A DNA stretch of 64,000 bases from Bruticola sp004554425 (GTDB taxonomy: Bacteria; Vulcanimicrobiota; Xenobia; Xenobiales; Xenobiaceae): the NCBI GenBank assembly GCA_958366945.1, contig CATXCY010000003.1:1-64000 (forward strand), written 5' to 3'. Shown here piece by piece: positions 9,799-19,005 of the stretch (positions are counted from its first letter, which is position 1; the number at the start of each line of letters is the position of its first letter). The translations under genes and the position numbers were made by a program. The notes beneath the pieces are model-generated. The model did not search any database and was not told the DNA's origin. It saw nothing but the letters and a program-made list of their open reading frames with translations.

Positions 9799-10992
9799 CT
9801 AAAGATAGCTTTTGACTTTTTCTTTGCCAGTTAAAACACGGGCAGCTCCGCTAGCCAAAGCGACCATTTCTAATTCTCCAGGATAAACTACCACAGTAAC
9901 ATTTATAGCCGAAATATATTTTTTAATTTTATCCACAAGTATTTTACTGCGAGAAGCTCCGCCAGTTAAAATAACCGCATCAACTTTTTCGCCATCAAAA
10001 GCAGGCCACAGAGCGGTTATATTTTTAGATACAGCATAAGCCATAGCTTCAAAGGCATTGATGCATTCGACTTCACCTGCCAAGCAACGAGCTTCTATTT
10101 CTTTCATATCAGCTGTACCCACCAAGTTTAACATGCCGCCTTTTCCTCTATTGAGACGGCGCAGCTCCTCACGAGTATATTTACCGCTAAAGCAAAGATC
10201 GATAAGCGGGCCAACAGGCAAAGAGCCGCTCCTTTCAGGAGAGAATGGACCTTCACCATCCAGAGCGTTATTGACGTCTATATAGCGCCCATGTTTATGA
10301 GCGCCTATAGAAATTCCACCCCCAAGATGAGCAACTATCAAATTCAAATCTTCGTAAGTCTTACCTATCTCGGAAGCATAGCGGCGAGTTTGAGCAAAAG
10401 CGTTAAGAGCATGACTAATGCAACGGCGACGTATTTCTTTTAGTCCGGTGATATAAGCTCGCGGAGGCAATTCGTCAACTACACCAGGATCGACTATAAA
10501 GGCCGGAATATGCAATTTTTGAGCAAAAAAACGGCCGATCATAGGGCCTAAATTACAAGGATGATCCCCCCACTTAGCTTCTTGCAATTCAGCCAACATT
10601 TCATCTGTAATAGCATAAGTTCCATGCGGAATAGGTCTAAGTAAGCCTCCGCGGCAAGAGATCGCATCTAGTAAGGATATCTCAAAGCTAACTTCGCGCA
10701 AAGCTTCATTGACACAATGAATACGCATAGCCAATTGAGATGCAGCAGGCAAGCCATCGTAAGGAGCTAAATCCTGAACACTATGCAACAGCTCTTTACT
10801 TAAAATAGTCTTGCTGCCATAAAAAACGCTAATTTTAGTAGAAATTGAACCGGGATTGACAGCCAAAATATACAAATGTTCGGCAGCTAAATCGCTATAT
10901 GCAGCTTTATCAATATCAATTTTGTTGCCTTTAGAGCCGACTTGCTCCATAGCAGTAGAAATGCAATCTGCCTTGCAACTTACATCGGCCAT
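9799..10992 (-). CDS. buk: butyrate kinase
   Basis: Acetokinase-family enzyme converting butyryl-phosphate and ADP to butyrate and ATP. Visible motifs: the phosphate-binding LAVNPGSISTKISVF, then NAFAQTRRYA, IVAHLGGGISIGAHKHGRYIDVNNALDGEGPF, and the C-terminal VDAVILTGGASRS. The family normally begins only a few residues before the NPGS motif, but here about 40 polar residues precede it. The ATG has a GGGGG about 12 bases upstream, and no internal start has a better site, so the extension may be real. It belongs to the truB-memo-DUF881-sbp-buk-ptb row. Other branched or short acyl-phosphates are possible substrates. Confidence 0.92.
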   Translation of the reverse strand: MADVSCKADCISTAMEQVGSKGNKIDIDKAAYSDLAAEHLYILAVNPGSISTKISVFYGSKTILSKELLHSVQDLAPYDGLPAASQLAMRIHCVNEALREVSFEISLLDAISCRGGLLRPIPHGTYAITDEMLAELQEAKWGDHPCNLGPMIGRFFAQKLHIPAFIVDPGVVDELPPRAYITGLKEIRRRCISHALNAFAQTRRYASEIGKTYEDLNLIVAHLGGGISIGAHKHGRYIDVNNALDGEGPFSPERSGSLPVGPLIDLCFSGKYTREELRRLNRGKGGMLNLVGTADMKEIEARCLAGEVECINAFEAMAYAVSKNITALWPAFDGEKVDAVILTGGASRSKILVDKIKKYISAINVTVVVYPGELEMVALASGAARVLTGKEKVKSYL

Positions 10993-11072
10993 CTTTTATT
11001 TTGCCCCCGAAGTAATGTTTGACATATTTTTTAGGTACACTTGCAAACTAACCACAAAAGTACAATTAAAAG

Positions 11073-11447
11073 CTATTTTATGGGAGAAATTACACTTTCT
11101 ATAACCGAAGGCTCCGATTTTTGCTTGAGTAAATCGCGGCGTATATAACCCAAGTTGACAAAAATACGCATACCGAAAGTCACTATAGCTGCTTGGTAAA
11201 TCTCGACGCCTAAAGCATCTCCCACCCAAGTGAGTCCAGCTGCCAAAAGTAAATTGACGACAAAACCACTCACAAAAACACTAAAATTGAACTTATTTTC
11301 TAAACCAGATCTAGTGCCACCAACTATAGAATCCAAACCAGCTAAGAATGCTACAGACACATATTTGGCAGCGCTAACCGGAATTTGAAAAGGCAACACC
11401 CAGCCTATAAGCAAGCCTACCAATAACCCCACAATAACTAGGATCAT
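11073..11447 (-). CDS. sbp: small basic protein, DUF1290 family
   Basis: 124-residue membrane protein with three to four hydrophobic segments. It matches the Bacillus Sbp pattern: an N-terminal GLLVGLLIGW helix, YVSVAFLAGLDSIVGGTRSGLE, FVVNLLLAAGLTWVGDALGV and a C-terminal FGMRIFVNLGYIRRDLL. Function is unknown. In Bacillus it sits between ylxX and ftsA, hence its suspected link to division. Here it also follows a DUF881 gene, conserving the ylxX-sbp order, but is followed by buk instead of ftsA. GGAG lies 14 bases before the ATG. Confidence 0.85.
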   Translation of the reverse strand: MILVIVGLLVGLLIGWVLPFQIPVSAAKYVSVAFLAGLDSIVGGTRSGLENKFNFSVFVSGFVVNLLLAAGLTWVGDALGVEIYQAAIVTFGMRIFVNLGYIRRDLLKQKSEPSVIESVISPIK

Positions 11448-11543
11448 AAGTTTGTACGCTTCTCCTAACTACCCGACTAAAAGACAGCTTTCCCCCCAAT
11501 TTTACCCTCCCCATAAAATACAACAAGAATCGCTTTCCTAAAG

Positions 11544-12575
11544 CTATTCTTTGTCCTGATCTTTGTCAAAAGATTGACTATAGCGAAAAGCGATACTGCC
11601 TTCATAAGGCATAATAGTTACTTCATCAGCTCGATTGATGGTAACTTGTCCACCATTGCCTATTAAAGCAGCCATACTATCCAGAAAACCTCCTGGCATA
11701 CGCAAGGCAGTTTCCAAATCGCTCGGTCCAATTCCCTTGACCGTATAAGGTGCAGCAATACGCACACCATTAACCAAAACAGTAGGTCCGACACAACGTA
11801 TGGAAGAACGAGTAACTATACGTTGTTCATTTATAGAGACCGCCTCGGCACCAGCAGACCAAAGTTCATTGACTAAGGCACTTAGGTCGACATCATGCAC
11901 TATATAGAAATAAGGATCGGTACTGACCGGCGGAGTACGAGGCGAATCGCTAAGCACAACCACAATGCCAGGCCCTTTCATACCAGTAAGGCCAGCCTCA
12001 ATACGCGAGTTGTTAAGCTGTTCTTGAATTTGTTTGCCTACAACACCTATTCTATTAGAGGCGGTCTCCATATCGGAAATACGAGAACGCAAATCGCTAA
12101 TTTCAGCTGACATTCTGTTGCGCTCAGCTTCCAAAGTTCGCACCAATTCAAGCATCTTACGGCGATCATCAACTTGAATGGGAGTGTTAGCTGAATGAGC
12201 TCTATATTGAAGCCCAATCATTATGCCTAAAACAATGCAAGCGACAGCAACAGGAATTTGCCAAGTTTTATTGTTACTTGCTGATTGGGAGACTTTTCCA
12301 CTTGTTGCAAATTCAGGAAAAATTTCTCCATGACCAACTTTAGCTGAATATTCCTTACCACTTTGCCAATCTAAAGGTGCGACTAAATAAGCAGGCGTAG
12401 GAGTCCCTTCTCCATTAGAAACTTGCATAGCTGTCAATGGAGCTGCCGTTTTGCTAGATGAACTATCATCACCTAGTTTATAATCAGCTCCTTCAGAAGA
12501 GTCTTGTTCTTCAGTTTTACATTCCGTGCCGACTTCTAAAGTCGTTGAAGATTTTTTGTCAGCTTGTTTAGACAT
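11544..12575 (-). CDS. DUF881 family protein (YlxW/YlxX-like)
   Basis: About 110 N-terminal residues are polar and disordered. One transmembrane segment (IPVAVACIVLGIMIGLQY) follows, then a coiled coil of about 50 residues (RTLEAERNRMSAEISDLRSR), and then the DUF881 domain with GLTGMKGPGIVVVLSDS, VHDVDLSALVNELWSAGAEAVSINEQRI and IAAPYTVKGIG. The domain is predicted extracytoplasmic. The frame can be extended to a TTG at 12599, but I chose the ATG at 12575, which has GGAAAAG just upstream. In Firmicutes such proteins are encoded near ftsA/ftsZ beside sbp. The order DUF881-sbp is kept here. Confidence 0.85.
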   Translation of the reverse strand: MSKQADKKSSTTLEVGTECKTEEQDSSEGADYKLGDDSSSSKTAAPLTAMQVSNGEGTPTPAYLVAPLDWQSGKEYSAKVGHGEIFPEFATSGKVSQSASNNKTWQIPVAVACIVLGIMIGLQYRAHSANTPIQVDDRRKMLELVRTLEAERNRMSAEISDLRSRISDMETASNRIGVVGKQIQEQLNNSRIEAGLTGMKGPGIVVVLSDSPRTPPVSTDPYFYIVHDVDLSALVNELWSAGAEAVSINEQRIVTRSSIRCVGPTVLVNGVRIAAPYTVKGIGPSDLETALRMPGGFLDSMAALIGNGGQVTINRADEVTIMPYEGSIAFRYSQSFDKDQDKE

Positions 12576-12628
12576 ATACTTTTCCGCGAATATAAGCAAA
12601 GCATAGGCACTCCCCCTAAAAAGTGTCT

Positions 12629-14152
12629 CTACTCGCTGTAAATTGTGGCCGTAAAGCGATAAAGCTCCGGCTTCTCCTCAGGAAGTATACCACCTTTTTG
12701 ACAAGCAATGCGCAATTGCATATCAATACTATCCACGCCTTCTAAATTAGGAAGTAATACCCCGCTGCGTCCATCTTTGCGCACTATAACACCGTAACGC
12801 TTGGGATCCAATTCTTGAGGCCCTCTAATTTTTACAGGCTCTCCCAATACGTATACTTGATATTGCAATAATGGTAATTCTTCGGCGGAGACAGCAGGAA
12901 AACGTGGATCTTGACTGCAAGCCAAAATAGCATTGCGTATTATTTCTTTAGCTTGACTAGTTTCTATGGGCAATAAACTACCTATACAACCTCGCAACTG
13001 TCCTTGTTTTTTCAAAGTAACAAAGACAGCTGCCGGACTTTGTAAAGTAGGATACTCGCCTTCCTTTAAGGATAAACGCTCACCATTAAGCACATAATTT
13101 TCAACGCTACGACGAGCCAACTCTAAATGTTGATCAAGCACATTTTTAGTTTTTTTGTCACTTGCTGAACTGGAAAATTCAACTTTAGCCGTACCAGCCT
13201 GTTTATGCCCCATAAAATTTAATGGCGAAGCAACTTTAACGTTAGTAGTGTTTTTTTCTATAGCGGCTTCTTTTTCACTATCGGTCTCAACATTATCTAC
13301 TAAATTTTTGTCATCTTCAAAATCGGTATTTTTAGGCAAATAGCAAACTACAGAATAACCAACTCCGTAAGGAGCCTCATAAGAAAAACGCTTAGTGCAG
13401 ACTTCATCTTTTTCAAGACTACCTAAAAGCATAGCGATAGCATAAAGACCACACTGAGCAGCCTCATTCACTTCTTCATGGCTAAAATTAAGCAAAGAAT
13501 CAGCTTCTGCATTATCTAGAATGTGATTTATAGTTTCATCGAACTTAAGTCCGTAAGGACTGAAACCGTAAGGGCCAGATTCCAAAAGGCGGTGGGAAAG
13601 ATCGCCAGAAGCTATAATAGCTGTCTTTTTCTCAGTATCTTCTGCTGCTGCTTTTTTGATAAGCTTGCCCAATTGAATATACAATTCAGTAAAACCAGGG
13701 CCATAACCTAACAAAACGATAGGTACATCAAGGCCTGCTTCTTTTAAGAAATGCAACGGAATCAAGGTGCCGTGATCAAGATTTATTTCCAGATGGTGCT
13801 GTTTGATTAAATCGTCATTAACGGTTAAAATAGGGAAATTTTCTTCACGACATAGAGCAGACAAACGCTCGATAAAGTTAGTGTCACAATTGACACTATA
13901 AGAAATTTCCGGACATCCGAATCTTTGCATCGAGCCACTTAAAGAATTGACCGAAAAGATCGGCACGGCTGATGAAGTAGCCGGAGCATGTGGAGACATA
14001 ATAATCAGGCGATCCGGCTTTTGCTCTTTTAATTTAAGAGCCCATTGTTTAAAAGAAGCTGTTGTAATTGCAGCTTTTTCTTTGGCACAATCTGCGATGC
14101 CGGGAATTAAAAGCGGAGGATGCGGGCAGAGCCCCCAAAAAACGATAGACAC
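12629..14152 (-). CDS. Memo (LigB-like) - AMMECR1 fusion protein
   Basis: Residues 1-275 are a Memo/class III extradiol dioxygenase-like domain (CPHPPLLIPGI, IIMSPHAPATSS, LDHGTLIPLHFL, IIASGDLSHRL, YEAPYGVGYSVV). After a Ser/Lys-rich linker comes an AMMECR1 domain (residues about 340-507) with the diagnostic LRGCIGS and DPRFPAVSAEELP. Such fusions are known as AmmeMemoRadiSam system proteins, usually encoded with a partner radical SAM enzyme, which is not adjacent here. The biochemical role is unproven. The GTG start follows AAAGGAGT inside the end of truB, four bases after the truB stop, so translation is probably coupled. Confidence 0.88.
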   Translation of the reverse strand: MSIVFWGLCPHPPLLIPGIADCAKEKAAITTASFKQWALKLKEQKPDRLIIMSPHAPATSSAVPIFSVNSLSGSMQRFGCPEISYSVNCDTNFIERLSALCREENFPILTVNDDLIKQHHLEINLDHGTLIPLHFLKEAGLDVPIVLLGYGPGFTELYIQLGKLIKKAAAEDTEKKTAIIASGDLSHRLLESGPYGFSPYGLKFDETINHILDNAEADSLLNFSHEEVNEAAQCGLYAIAMLLGSLEKDEVCTKRFSYEAPYGVGYSVVCYLPKNTDFEDDKNLVDNVETDSEKEAAIEKNTTNVKVASPLNFMGHKQAGTAKVEFSSSASDKKTKNVLDQHLELARRSVENYVLNGERLSLKEGEYPTLQSPAAVFVTLKKQGQLRGCIGSLLPIETSQAKEIIRNAILACSQDPRFPAVSAEELPLLQYQVYVLGEPVKIRGPQELDPKRYGVIVRKDGRSGVLLPNLEGVDSIDMQLRIACQKGGILPEEKPELYRFTATIYSE

Positions 14153-14156
14153 TGCA

Positions 14157-15089
14157 CTAAACTCCTTTCAAATATAAACGCTCCAAACGGAGGAATTTAC
14201 TCTTGTCGGTATTGCTTTCGGCCACAACACCCACACCTATAAATTCATTGTTATCAAAATTATATACTGTAAAATTATCTCCGAGATCAAAGGAATTGAC
14301 GTCGATAAGTTTACTTTCTTGATTATAAACTTCCGGAAACTCTTGTCCACCTTGGAAAATTGTCCCTTTAATTTTGCAAAAGCGACCTAATGAAGCCTTC
14401 AGCACTTTATCGACAGGCCATAAGCAATTATCGATACCGCGAGAGCGCAGATCCTCAATAGTATAAGAGTCTTTCAATTTTAAAATACCGCTTTGAGTAC
14501 GCAGTAAAAAAGACAAATGTGCACCACACCCCAAAGCTTTGCCAAAGTCTCTAGCTAAAGACCGGATATAAGTGCCGGCGCTGCACTCCACGTCGATCAA
14601 AGCCTTGTCTTTTTCGAGCCGACACAACTTCACCTTATGCAAAGTAACTGGGCGCGGAGGCAATTCAAAATCGCAACCGTTGCGCGAAAGCATATAAGCT
14701 CGTTGACCGTCTACATGTAAAGCACTGATTTGCGGCGGAACTTGTAATTGTTCGCCTTCAAAAGAGCTGCACAACTCCTCCATTTTGTCTAATTGCAATT
14801 CGGGGACGACAGCAGTGCCAGTAATTTGTCCATGAGCGTCCAAAGTGTCAGTTTCTGTACCAAAAGTAATTTCTGCTCTATAAGCTTTACGATTTGGAGG
14901 AAAATACTGAATAGTACGAGTTGCCCAGCCTATAGCTAAAGGTAAAACTCCACAAGCTCCAGGATCAAGAGTGCCCAAATGGCCAACTTTCAGGCCACGG
15001 GGCAATAAATGGCGCACAAAGGCGACAACATTATGGGAGCTCATGCCCGGGGGTTTGTTAATATTTAAAAAGCCAACACTGTTACTCAA
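14157..15089 (-). CDS. truB: tRNA pseudouridine(55) synthase TruB
   Basis: Makes pseudouridine 55 in the T loop of tRNAs. The N terminus GFLNINKPPGMSSHNVV, the catalytic motif GTLDPGACGVLPLAIG (catalytic Asp), YRAEITFGTETDTLD and the conserved CSAGTYIRSLARD are all present. At 310 residues it has the normal length, with a C-terminal PUA-like part. The start is TTG with AGGA ten bases upstream; no ATG occurs nearby. It is the first gene of a run of six on this strand. Confidence 0.94.
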   Translation of the reverse strand: MSNSVGFLNINKPPGMSSHNVVAFVRHLLPRGLKVGHLGTLDPGACGVLPLAIGWATRTIQYFPPNRKAYRAEITFGTETDTLDAHGQITGTAVVPELQLDKMEELCSSFEGEQLQVPPQISALHVDGQRAYMLSRNGCDFELPPRPVTLHKVKLCRLEKDKALIDVECSAGTYIRSLARDFGKALGCGAHLSFLLRTQSGILKLKDSYTIEDLRSRGIDNCLWPVDKVLKASLGRFCKIKGTIFQGGQEFPEVYNQESKLIDVNSFDLGDNFTVYNFDNNEFIGVGVVAESNTDKSKFLRLERLYLKGV

Positions 15090-15122
15090 AAGAAAGTAAT
15101 CCTAACTATATCTCTATTACCG

Positions 15123-15165
15123 AAAAATTGGCTGCAGCCCAACAAATCCCAACTACAGCCAATTC
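15123..15165 (-). terminator. terminator after the exported 208-residue protein gene
   Basis: The stem AATTGGCTGNAG pairs almost perfectly across a loop of about 15 bases. On the minus strand it is followed by a short T run. Confidence 0.75.
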
Positions 15166-15197
15166 CGAAATTATATATGCAAGCTCAAAAGACCAAA

Positions 15198-15824
15198 CTA
15201 GCCTACAGCATTGCTCTTGCTATCTTCGTTCACTTTACCAGGCAAAGTGAGATAAATTCTGTCAATTTTACCCGGATTATCCTTATCCCAGATAATGTAG
15301 ACACCGCGGTAGTAATAAATATACATATTACTGATTTCGCGTTCTGGCTTCTTCCATTTATCCAAGACATCAGCCGTTTTCTGACCGATTTTGAAAGGAA
15401 CACCAACCAATTCCACATTGTTGCCAAAGACCATAATACTCTGAACAACATTGGCTTTATTTATGTTGATGGTGAAACGATTGCGGTAAATAAAATGTAT
15501 ATAATCGTCATCTGGCGCTTTACTCTTAGCGCGCATAGGCAAAATTTCGTCCGGCGGGCCAGCTACACTAAAAACGATTTGTAAATCATCGCCCGGCTGG
15601 ATTTTGCCTCCCATTTTTATGGCGGAAACAGGATAAGGAGCAGACGGCCCTTTAAGGTTATTTACCTTAGTACCGGAAGGGGCACCTTTTTGAGGAACGG
15701 CTTCAGCCAACACTCTTGCACCGTCTGAGTGACTCACGAAACTGTCAGGCTCAGCGCTGCCAGGGAGAGAACTTCCTAAACAAAAAGCGGCAGCCAAGGC
15801 TAACGACAGATAGCTAATCTTCAC
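15198..15824 (-). CDS. hypothetical exported protein
   Basis: Residues 1-24 form a Sec signal peptide with likely cleavage after GSA. The mature protein (about 184 residues) has a disordered start and a beta-rich domain with the pattern GPPDEILPMRAK, YIHFIYRNRFTININ, VVQSIMVFGN and IYYYRGVYIIWDKD. The alternation of strand-like segments with a GPPD motif recalls small periplasmic beta domains, but I cannot name a family. The start is GTG behind a perfect AGGAGG five bases away; the ATG overlapping it is followed at once by a stop. It has its own terminator and stands apart from aroQ. Confidence 0.75.
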   Translation of the reverse strand: MKISYLSLALAAAFCLGSSLPGSAEPDSFVSHSDGARVLAEAVPQKGAPSGTKVNNLKGPSAPYPVSAIKMGGKIQPGDDLQIVFSVAGPPDEILPMRAKSKAPDDDYIHFIYRNRFTININKANVVQSIMVFGNNVELVGVPFKIGQKTADVLDKWKKPEREISNMYIYYYRGVYIIWDKDNPGKIDRIYLTLPGKVNEDSKSNAVG

Positions 15825-16013
15825 ATTTTCCTCCTATTTTAGGCAAAAAACACCGCCCGTTCCCCCCCAAGAAGTATCTGCTTTATTGCAGCGCTGACAC
15901 AACCAACGGGCAATATATCATCCTCGAAGACTAGGCGGCCAATTCAGCGAAAGGCCTTTTTTCACCTTCCTAATTTTGCCCCTAAAACATGCACTAAAAG
16001 GTGTGAATAAACA

Positions 16014-17096
16014 CTACTTCTTGATTTTAATAGGAATAGTTAAACGTTTAGTGGCAGAGGCTTGGGACTGGCTAAGAGGAACAACCGTCTTACCGACGCC
16101 CTGTTGACTGGCCACAAACTGATTAGCGGCCGTGGAAACAGAGGGATACTCTGAACTAGAGTAAGATCCAGAAGAAGCTGAAGTGGGAACATCATCGCTG
16201 GTTCTGGCAATTCCTCCACCAAGTCGATAGTCTTCTGGTGAAGGCTCGCTGTAATCTTCTCCCATCCATTCTTTGAGCTTTGCTCTCTCTTCCGGAGACA
16301 GCTCTTCATCTCCATCTGGATCGTTGCCAGCAAAAACGCTAACAGCTCCCTCTTCAGGGAAACCTTGTATTTCGTTAATGCCAACATTGCCGCCTAAATT
16401 TCCGCCTTCATTGGCTACTTCATACTTATGGGTAGGAACGAATAAGTTGGCCAAATCTCCTTGATCGACATTATCTACAGGTACAGAAACGATGGAAGGA
16501 GCAGCAGGTGTGCGCACTTGAGTTGTCCTGGCTGTAGGAGCAGAAGACAAAGATAAAACAGGGGCACTTTGAGCGGCAGAATGTTGAGCACTATTTCCTC
16601 TACTGTCAGATACGGAAATAGTTGTCGATACATTATTGCTAGCGTCCGAAGAAGCTGAACTGAGAAAATGTTTGCCCGCTTCTAAGGCTAAACGATAACC
16701 ATAAACGCCCAAGCCGGCAATAGTACCTACACATACAGGAGAAATAACGGATTTGGCCCGCCATTCTTCTCTGGCATAGATATTGCTTAAATGGACCTCG
16801 ATAACTGGAAGTCCAACACTCACAATAGCATCTCGCAAAGCGTACGAAGTATGCGTAAAAGCGCCCGGATTTAGCACTACAAAGTCAAACTGGCCGTAAG
16901 AAGCGTGAATATAATCGATAATACCACCCTCGGAGTTTGTTTGGGCATAGCCAAGTTCGATATCCAACTCCGATGTCCAAAATGATATTTGCTCTATAAG
17001 CTGATCATAGGACATATTCCCATAAACGCCGGGCTCTCTAGTGCCCAACAAGTTCATATTTGGGCCATTCAATACAAATACACGCAACTTCGCCAC
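16014..17096 (-). CDS. aroQ: 3-dehydroquinate dehydratase, type II, with long disordered tail
   Basis: Residues 1-148 are a complete type II dehydroquinase, with the family core RVFVLNGPNMNLLGTREP, catalytic Tyr25, QTNSEGGIID, LNPGAFTHTSYALRDA and EVHLSNIYAREEW. It dehydrates 3-dehydroquinate in the shikimate pathway. Type II enzymes are normally about 145-150 residues. Here about 210 residues follow, rich in Ser, Ala, Pro, Asp and Glu, ending in the basic TIPIKIKK. The tail looks disordered and is of unknown function; there is no frameshift. aroB lies 26 bases upstream in the same direction, so the two are co-transcribed. Confidence 0.92.
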   Translation of the reverse strand: MAKLRVFVLNGPNMNLLGTREPGVYGNMSYDQLIEQISFWTSELDIELGYAQTNSEGGIIDYIHASYGQFDFVVLNPGAFTHTSYALRDAIVSVGLPVIEVHLSNIYAREEWRAKSVISPVCVGTIAGLGVYGYRLALEAGKHFLSSASSDASNNVSTTISVSDSRGNSAQHSAAQSAPVLSLSSAPTARTTQVRTPAAPSIVSVPVDNVDQGDLANLFVPTHKYEVANEGGNLGGNVGINEIQGFPEEGAVSVFAGNDPDGDEELSPEERAKLKEWMGEDYSEPSPEDYRLGGGIARTSDDVPTSASSGSYSSSEYPSVSTAANQFVASQQGVGKTVVPLSQSQASATKRLTIPIKIKK

Positions 17097-17122
17097 AGTT
17101 TATTCCCTCTCAACTTCGCAAG

Positions 17123-18253
17123 CTAGGCCACAGACAAGCTGTCAAAAACTCTCTTTATATAGGATAAATCCACATCTACGCTCTGAACAATCTTGCCTTT
17201 CGCTAAAGGCAGAACAAAGACATTACGCCCACATTTGCGTTTTTTATCAGAACTTAAATTTTTAGCGAATTTTTCCCATTCTAGTCCCTGAGGAATAGCC
17301 ACGGACAATCCCCAAAAACAGACTAGCCTTTTCATTCTTGCTATAATCGGTTCCTCTAAAATTTTTAAACTGTCTGAGAGAAGAAGAGCGCAAATAATTC
17401 CAATGGCCACCGCCTGTCCATGAGCCAATTTATAACCGGAAGATACTTCTAAACTATGAGCAAAAGTATGGCCTAAATTCAACTTATATCTTTCCTTTCC
17501 TAGATCAAAAGGATCAGACGATATAAGAGAAATTTTTGTTTTAACAGATGATTCTATTAAATACTCAAGGAAATGTTTATTTTCGTAAAGTGTGATAATT
17601 TTCTGACTTAAACTAAATTCATTTTTATGATCATTACTATAATCAAGGTATTGATCACAAAAAGCCTCAATTTTTTCCAATAGTGATTTTGTATCCAATA
17701 AAGCTGTTTTTATTATTTCCGCTAATCCGTTAGTCCATTCTTTTTCCGGAAGCGTTTGTAAAAAATTCGTATCAGCAACAATCAATTGAGGATCGTAAAA
17801 TGTGCCTATTAAATTTTTTCCCTCTGGAAGATCAAATCCGTTTTTACCGCCGACTGAAGAATCGACCATAGCTAAAAGCGAAGTAGGCACTTGAATAAGC
17901 GGCAAACCTCGCATAAAAGTCGCAGCTACAAAGCCTGCCATATCTCCAGTAACCCCGCCTCCTATAGCGATAATAGGTATACTTCTATCAGCTTCAATTG
18001 CCAAAGCTGCTTGGTAAATTTTTTGTATTTCACATAAATTTTTATGCGTCTCTCCACCGCAAAATTCATAAAAAAACGCCTTGGTGCCGGAAAAAGCCTG
18101 CCGTATATAGTTTTCTTGTTTCAGCCAAACTTGTCTATCGACTACAACTAAAGCTCGACCTTGACTTGTATGTAAAATAGGTTGCAAAGCCTGTTTTAAA
18201 TTATTTTCTCCCAAATGATAATTTGTTTCAGCATTGACAATTTTATCGAACAT
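17123..18253 (-). CDS. aroB: 3-dehydroquinate synthase
   Basis: Cyclises DAHP to 3-dehydroquinate using NAD and a divalent metal. Motifs: AIGGGVTGDMAGFVAATFMRG, QVPTSLLAMVDSSVGGKNG, GLAEIIKTALL (metal Glu), LGHTFAHSLE (metal His) and the later HGQAVAIG (metal His). At about 376 residues it has the normal length. The frame can start at a TTG two codons earlier; I use the ATG. The ribosome-binding site is weak. The gene is divergent from aroK and leads the aroB-aroQ pair. Confidence 0.94.
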   Translation of the reverse strand: MFDKIVNAETNYHLGENNLKQALQPILHTSQGRALVVVDRQVWLKQENYIRQAFSGTKAFFYEFCGGETHKNLCEIQKIYQAALAIEADRSIPIIAIGGGVTGDMAGFVAATFMRGLPLIQVPTSLLAMVDSSVGGKNGFDLPEGKNLIGTFYDPQLIVADTNFLQTLPEKEWTNGLAEIIKTALLDTKSLLEKIEAFCDQYLDYSNDHKNEFSLSQKIITLYENKHFLEYLIESSVKTKISLISSDPFDLGKERYKLNLGHTFAHSLEVSSGYKLAHGQAVAIGIICALLLSDSLKILEEPIIARMKRLVCFWGLSVAIPQGLEWEKFAKNLSSDKKRKCGRNVFVLPLAKGKIVQSVDVDLSYIKRVFDSLSVA

Positions 18254-18434
18254 AAGCAAGAAATGACCGTCGTGATGAATTTACCAGCAGTAATTTTGAA
18301 TGACACTTTTCAAGCGATTGCCAAAAGTGTAATCTAGCAAAATTAGAGCCTGATTTTTACGCATTTCTGTATTACCAAGGCCTCAGCCTTTTTAGCAGGG
18401 AGCTTCAAATGCAAAGGAGAAAAGCGGCTACGGT

Positions 18435-18992
18435 ATGGCTAAGCATAATATTTATCTCGTAGGCTTCATGGGCACTGGCAAAAGTACTATAGGGCGTGAG
18501 CTAGCCAGAGTTATGGGGCGAAAATTTATAGATATGGATCAAGAACTGGAAAAGCGCCATGGCGGCAGCGTGTCCGGTCTTTTTAAAGAGCATGGCGAAC
18601 AATGGTTCAGAGATCGTGAAGAAGAGCTTTGTGCCGAATTAGCCCAATCGAGCAATCGCATAGTAGCCACCGGTGGCGGTTCTTTAATAAACCCAGCTAA
18701 TTTTGAAGTTTTCCAGAAATCAGGCTTGCTTATTTGCTTATATACCCAAAGAGATTGCTTGGTAGAACGTTTGGAACGCAACGAAAAGCGCCCTTTATTG
18801 CAAAACACTAATGTCGGCAAGCGTGTAGATCAGCTACTTAAAGAGAGGCAATACTTATACGAGCGTATAAAAATACGTATCGATACCACGAATTATACTC
18901 CTTTGGAAACGGCTAAGCGTATAGCCGAGCTTCTAAGGACGCGTCAACGAATTTTAAATAAATTACGTGACCAATATATAGATTTAAGCTGA
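18435..18992 (+). CDS. aroK: shikimate kinase
   Basis: Phosphorylates shikimate at the 3-hydroxyl with ATP. The P-loop GFMGTGKSTIG is at residues 10-20. It is followed by FIDMDQELE (shikimate-binding Asp), WFRDREEEL (Arg), ATGGGSL, and the lid Arg in NEKRPLLQ. At 185 residues it is typical. AAAGGAG is 18 bases before the ATG, a long spacing, but no alternative in-frame start was found. The gene is transcribed between two opposing aro pairs and converges on aroE with only 13 bases between stops. Confidence 0.94.
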   Translation: MAKHNIYLVGFMGTGKSTIGRELARVMGRKFIDMDQELEKRHGGSVSGLFKEHGEQWFRDREEELCAELAQSSNRIVATGGGSLINPANFEVFQKSGLLICLYTQRDCLVERLERNEKRPLLQNTNVGKRVDQLLKERQYLYERIKIRIDTTNYTPLETAKRIAELLRTRQRILNKLRDQYIDLS

Positions 18993-19005
18993 TTTTTTTG
19001 TCTAT

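Noticed and set aside
15177..15584. 135-codon plus-strand frame
   Set aside because: Antisense to the exported 208-residue protein, which has a perfect ribosome-binding site and signal peptide.
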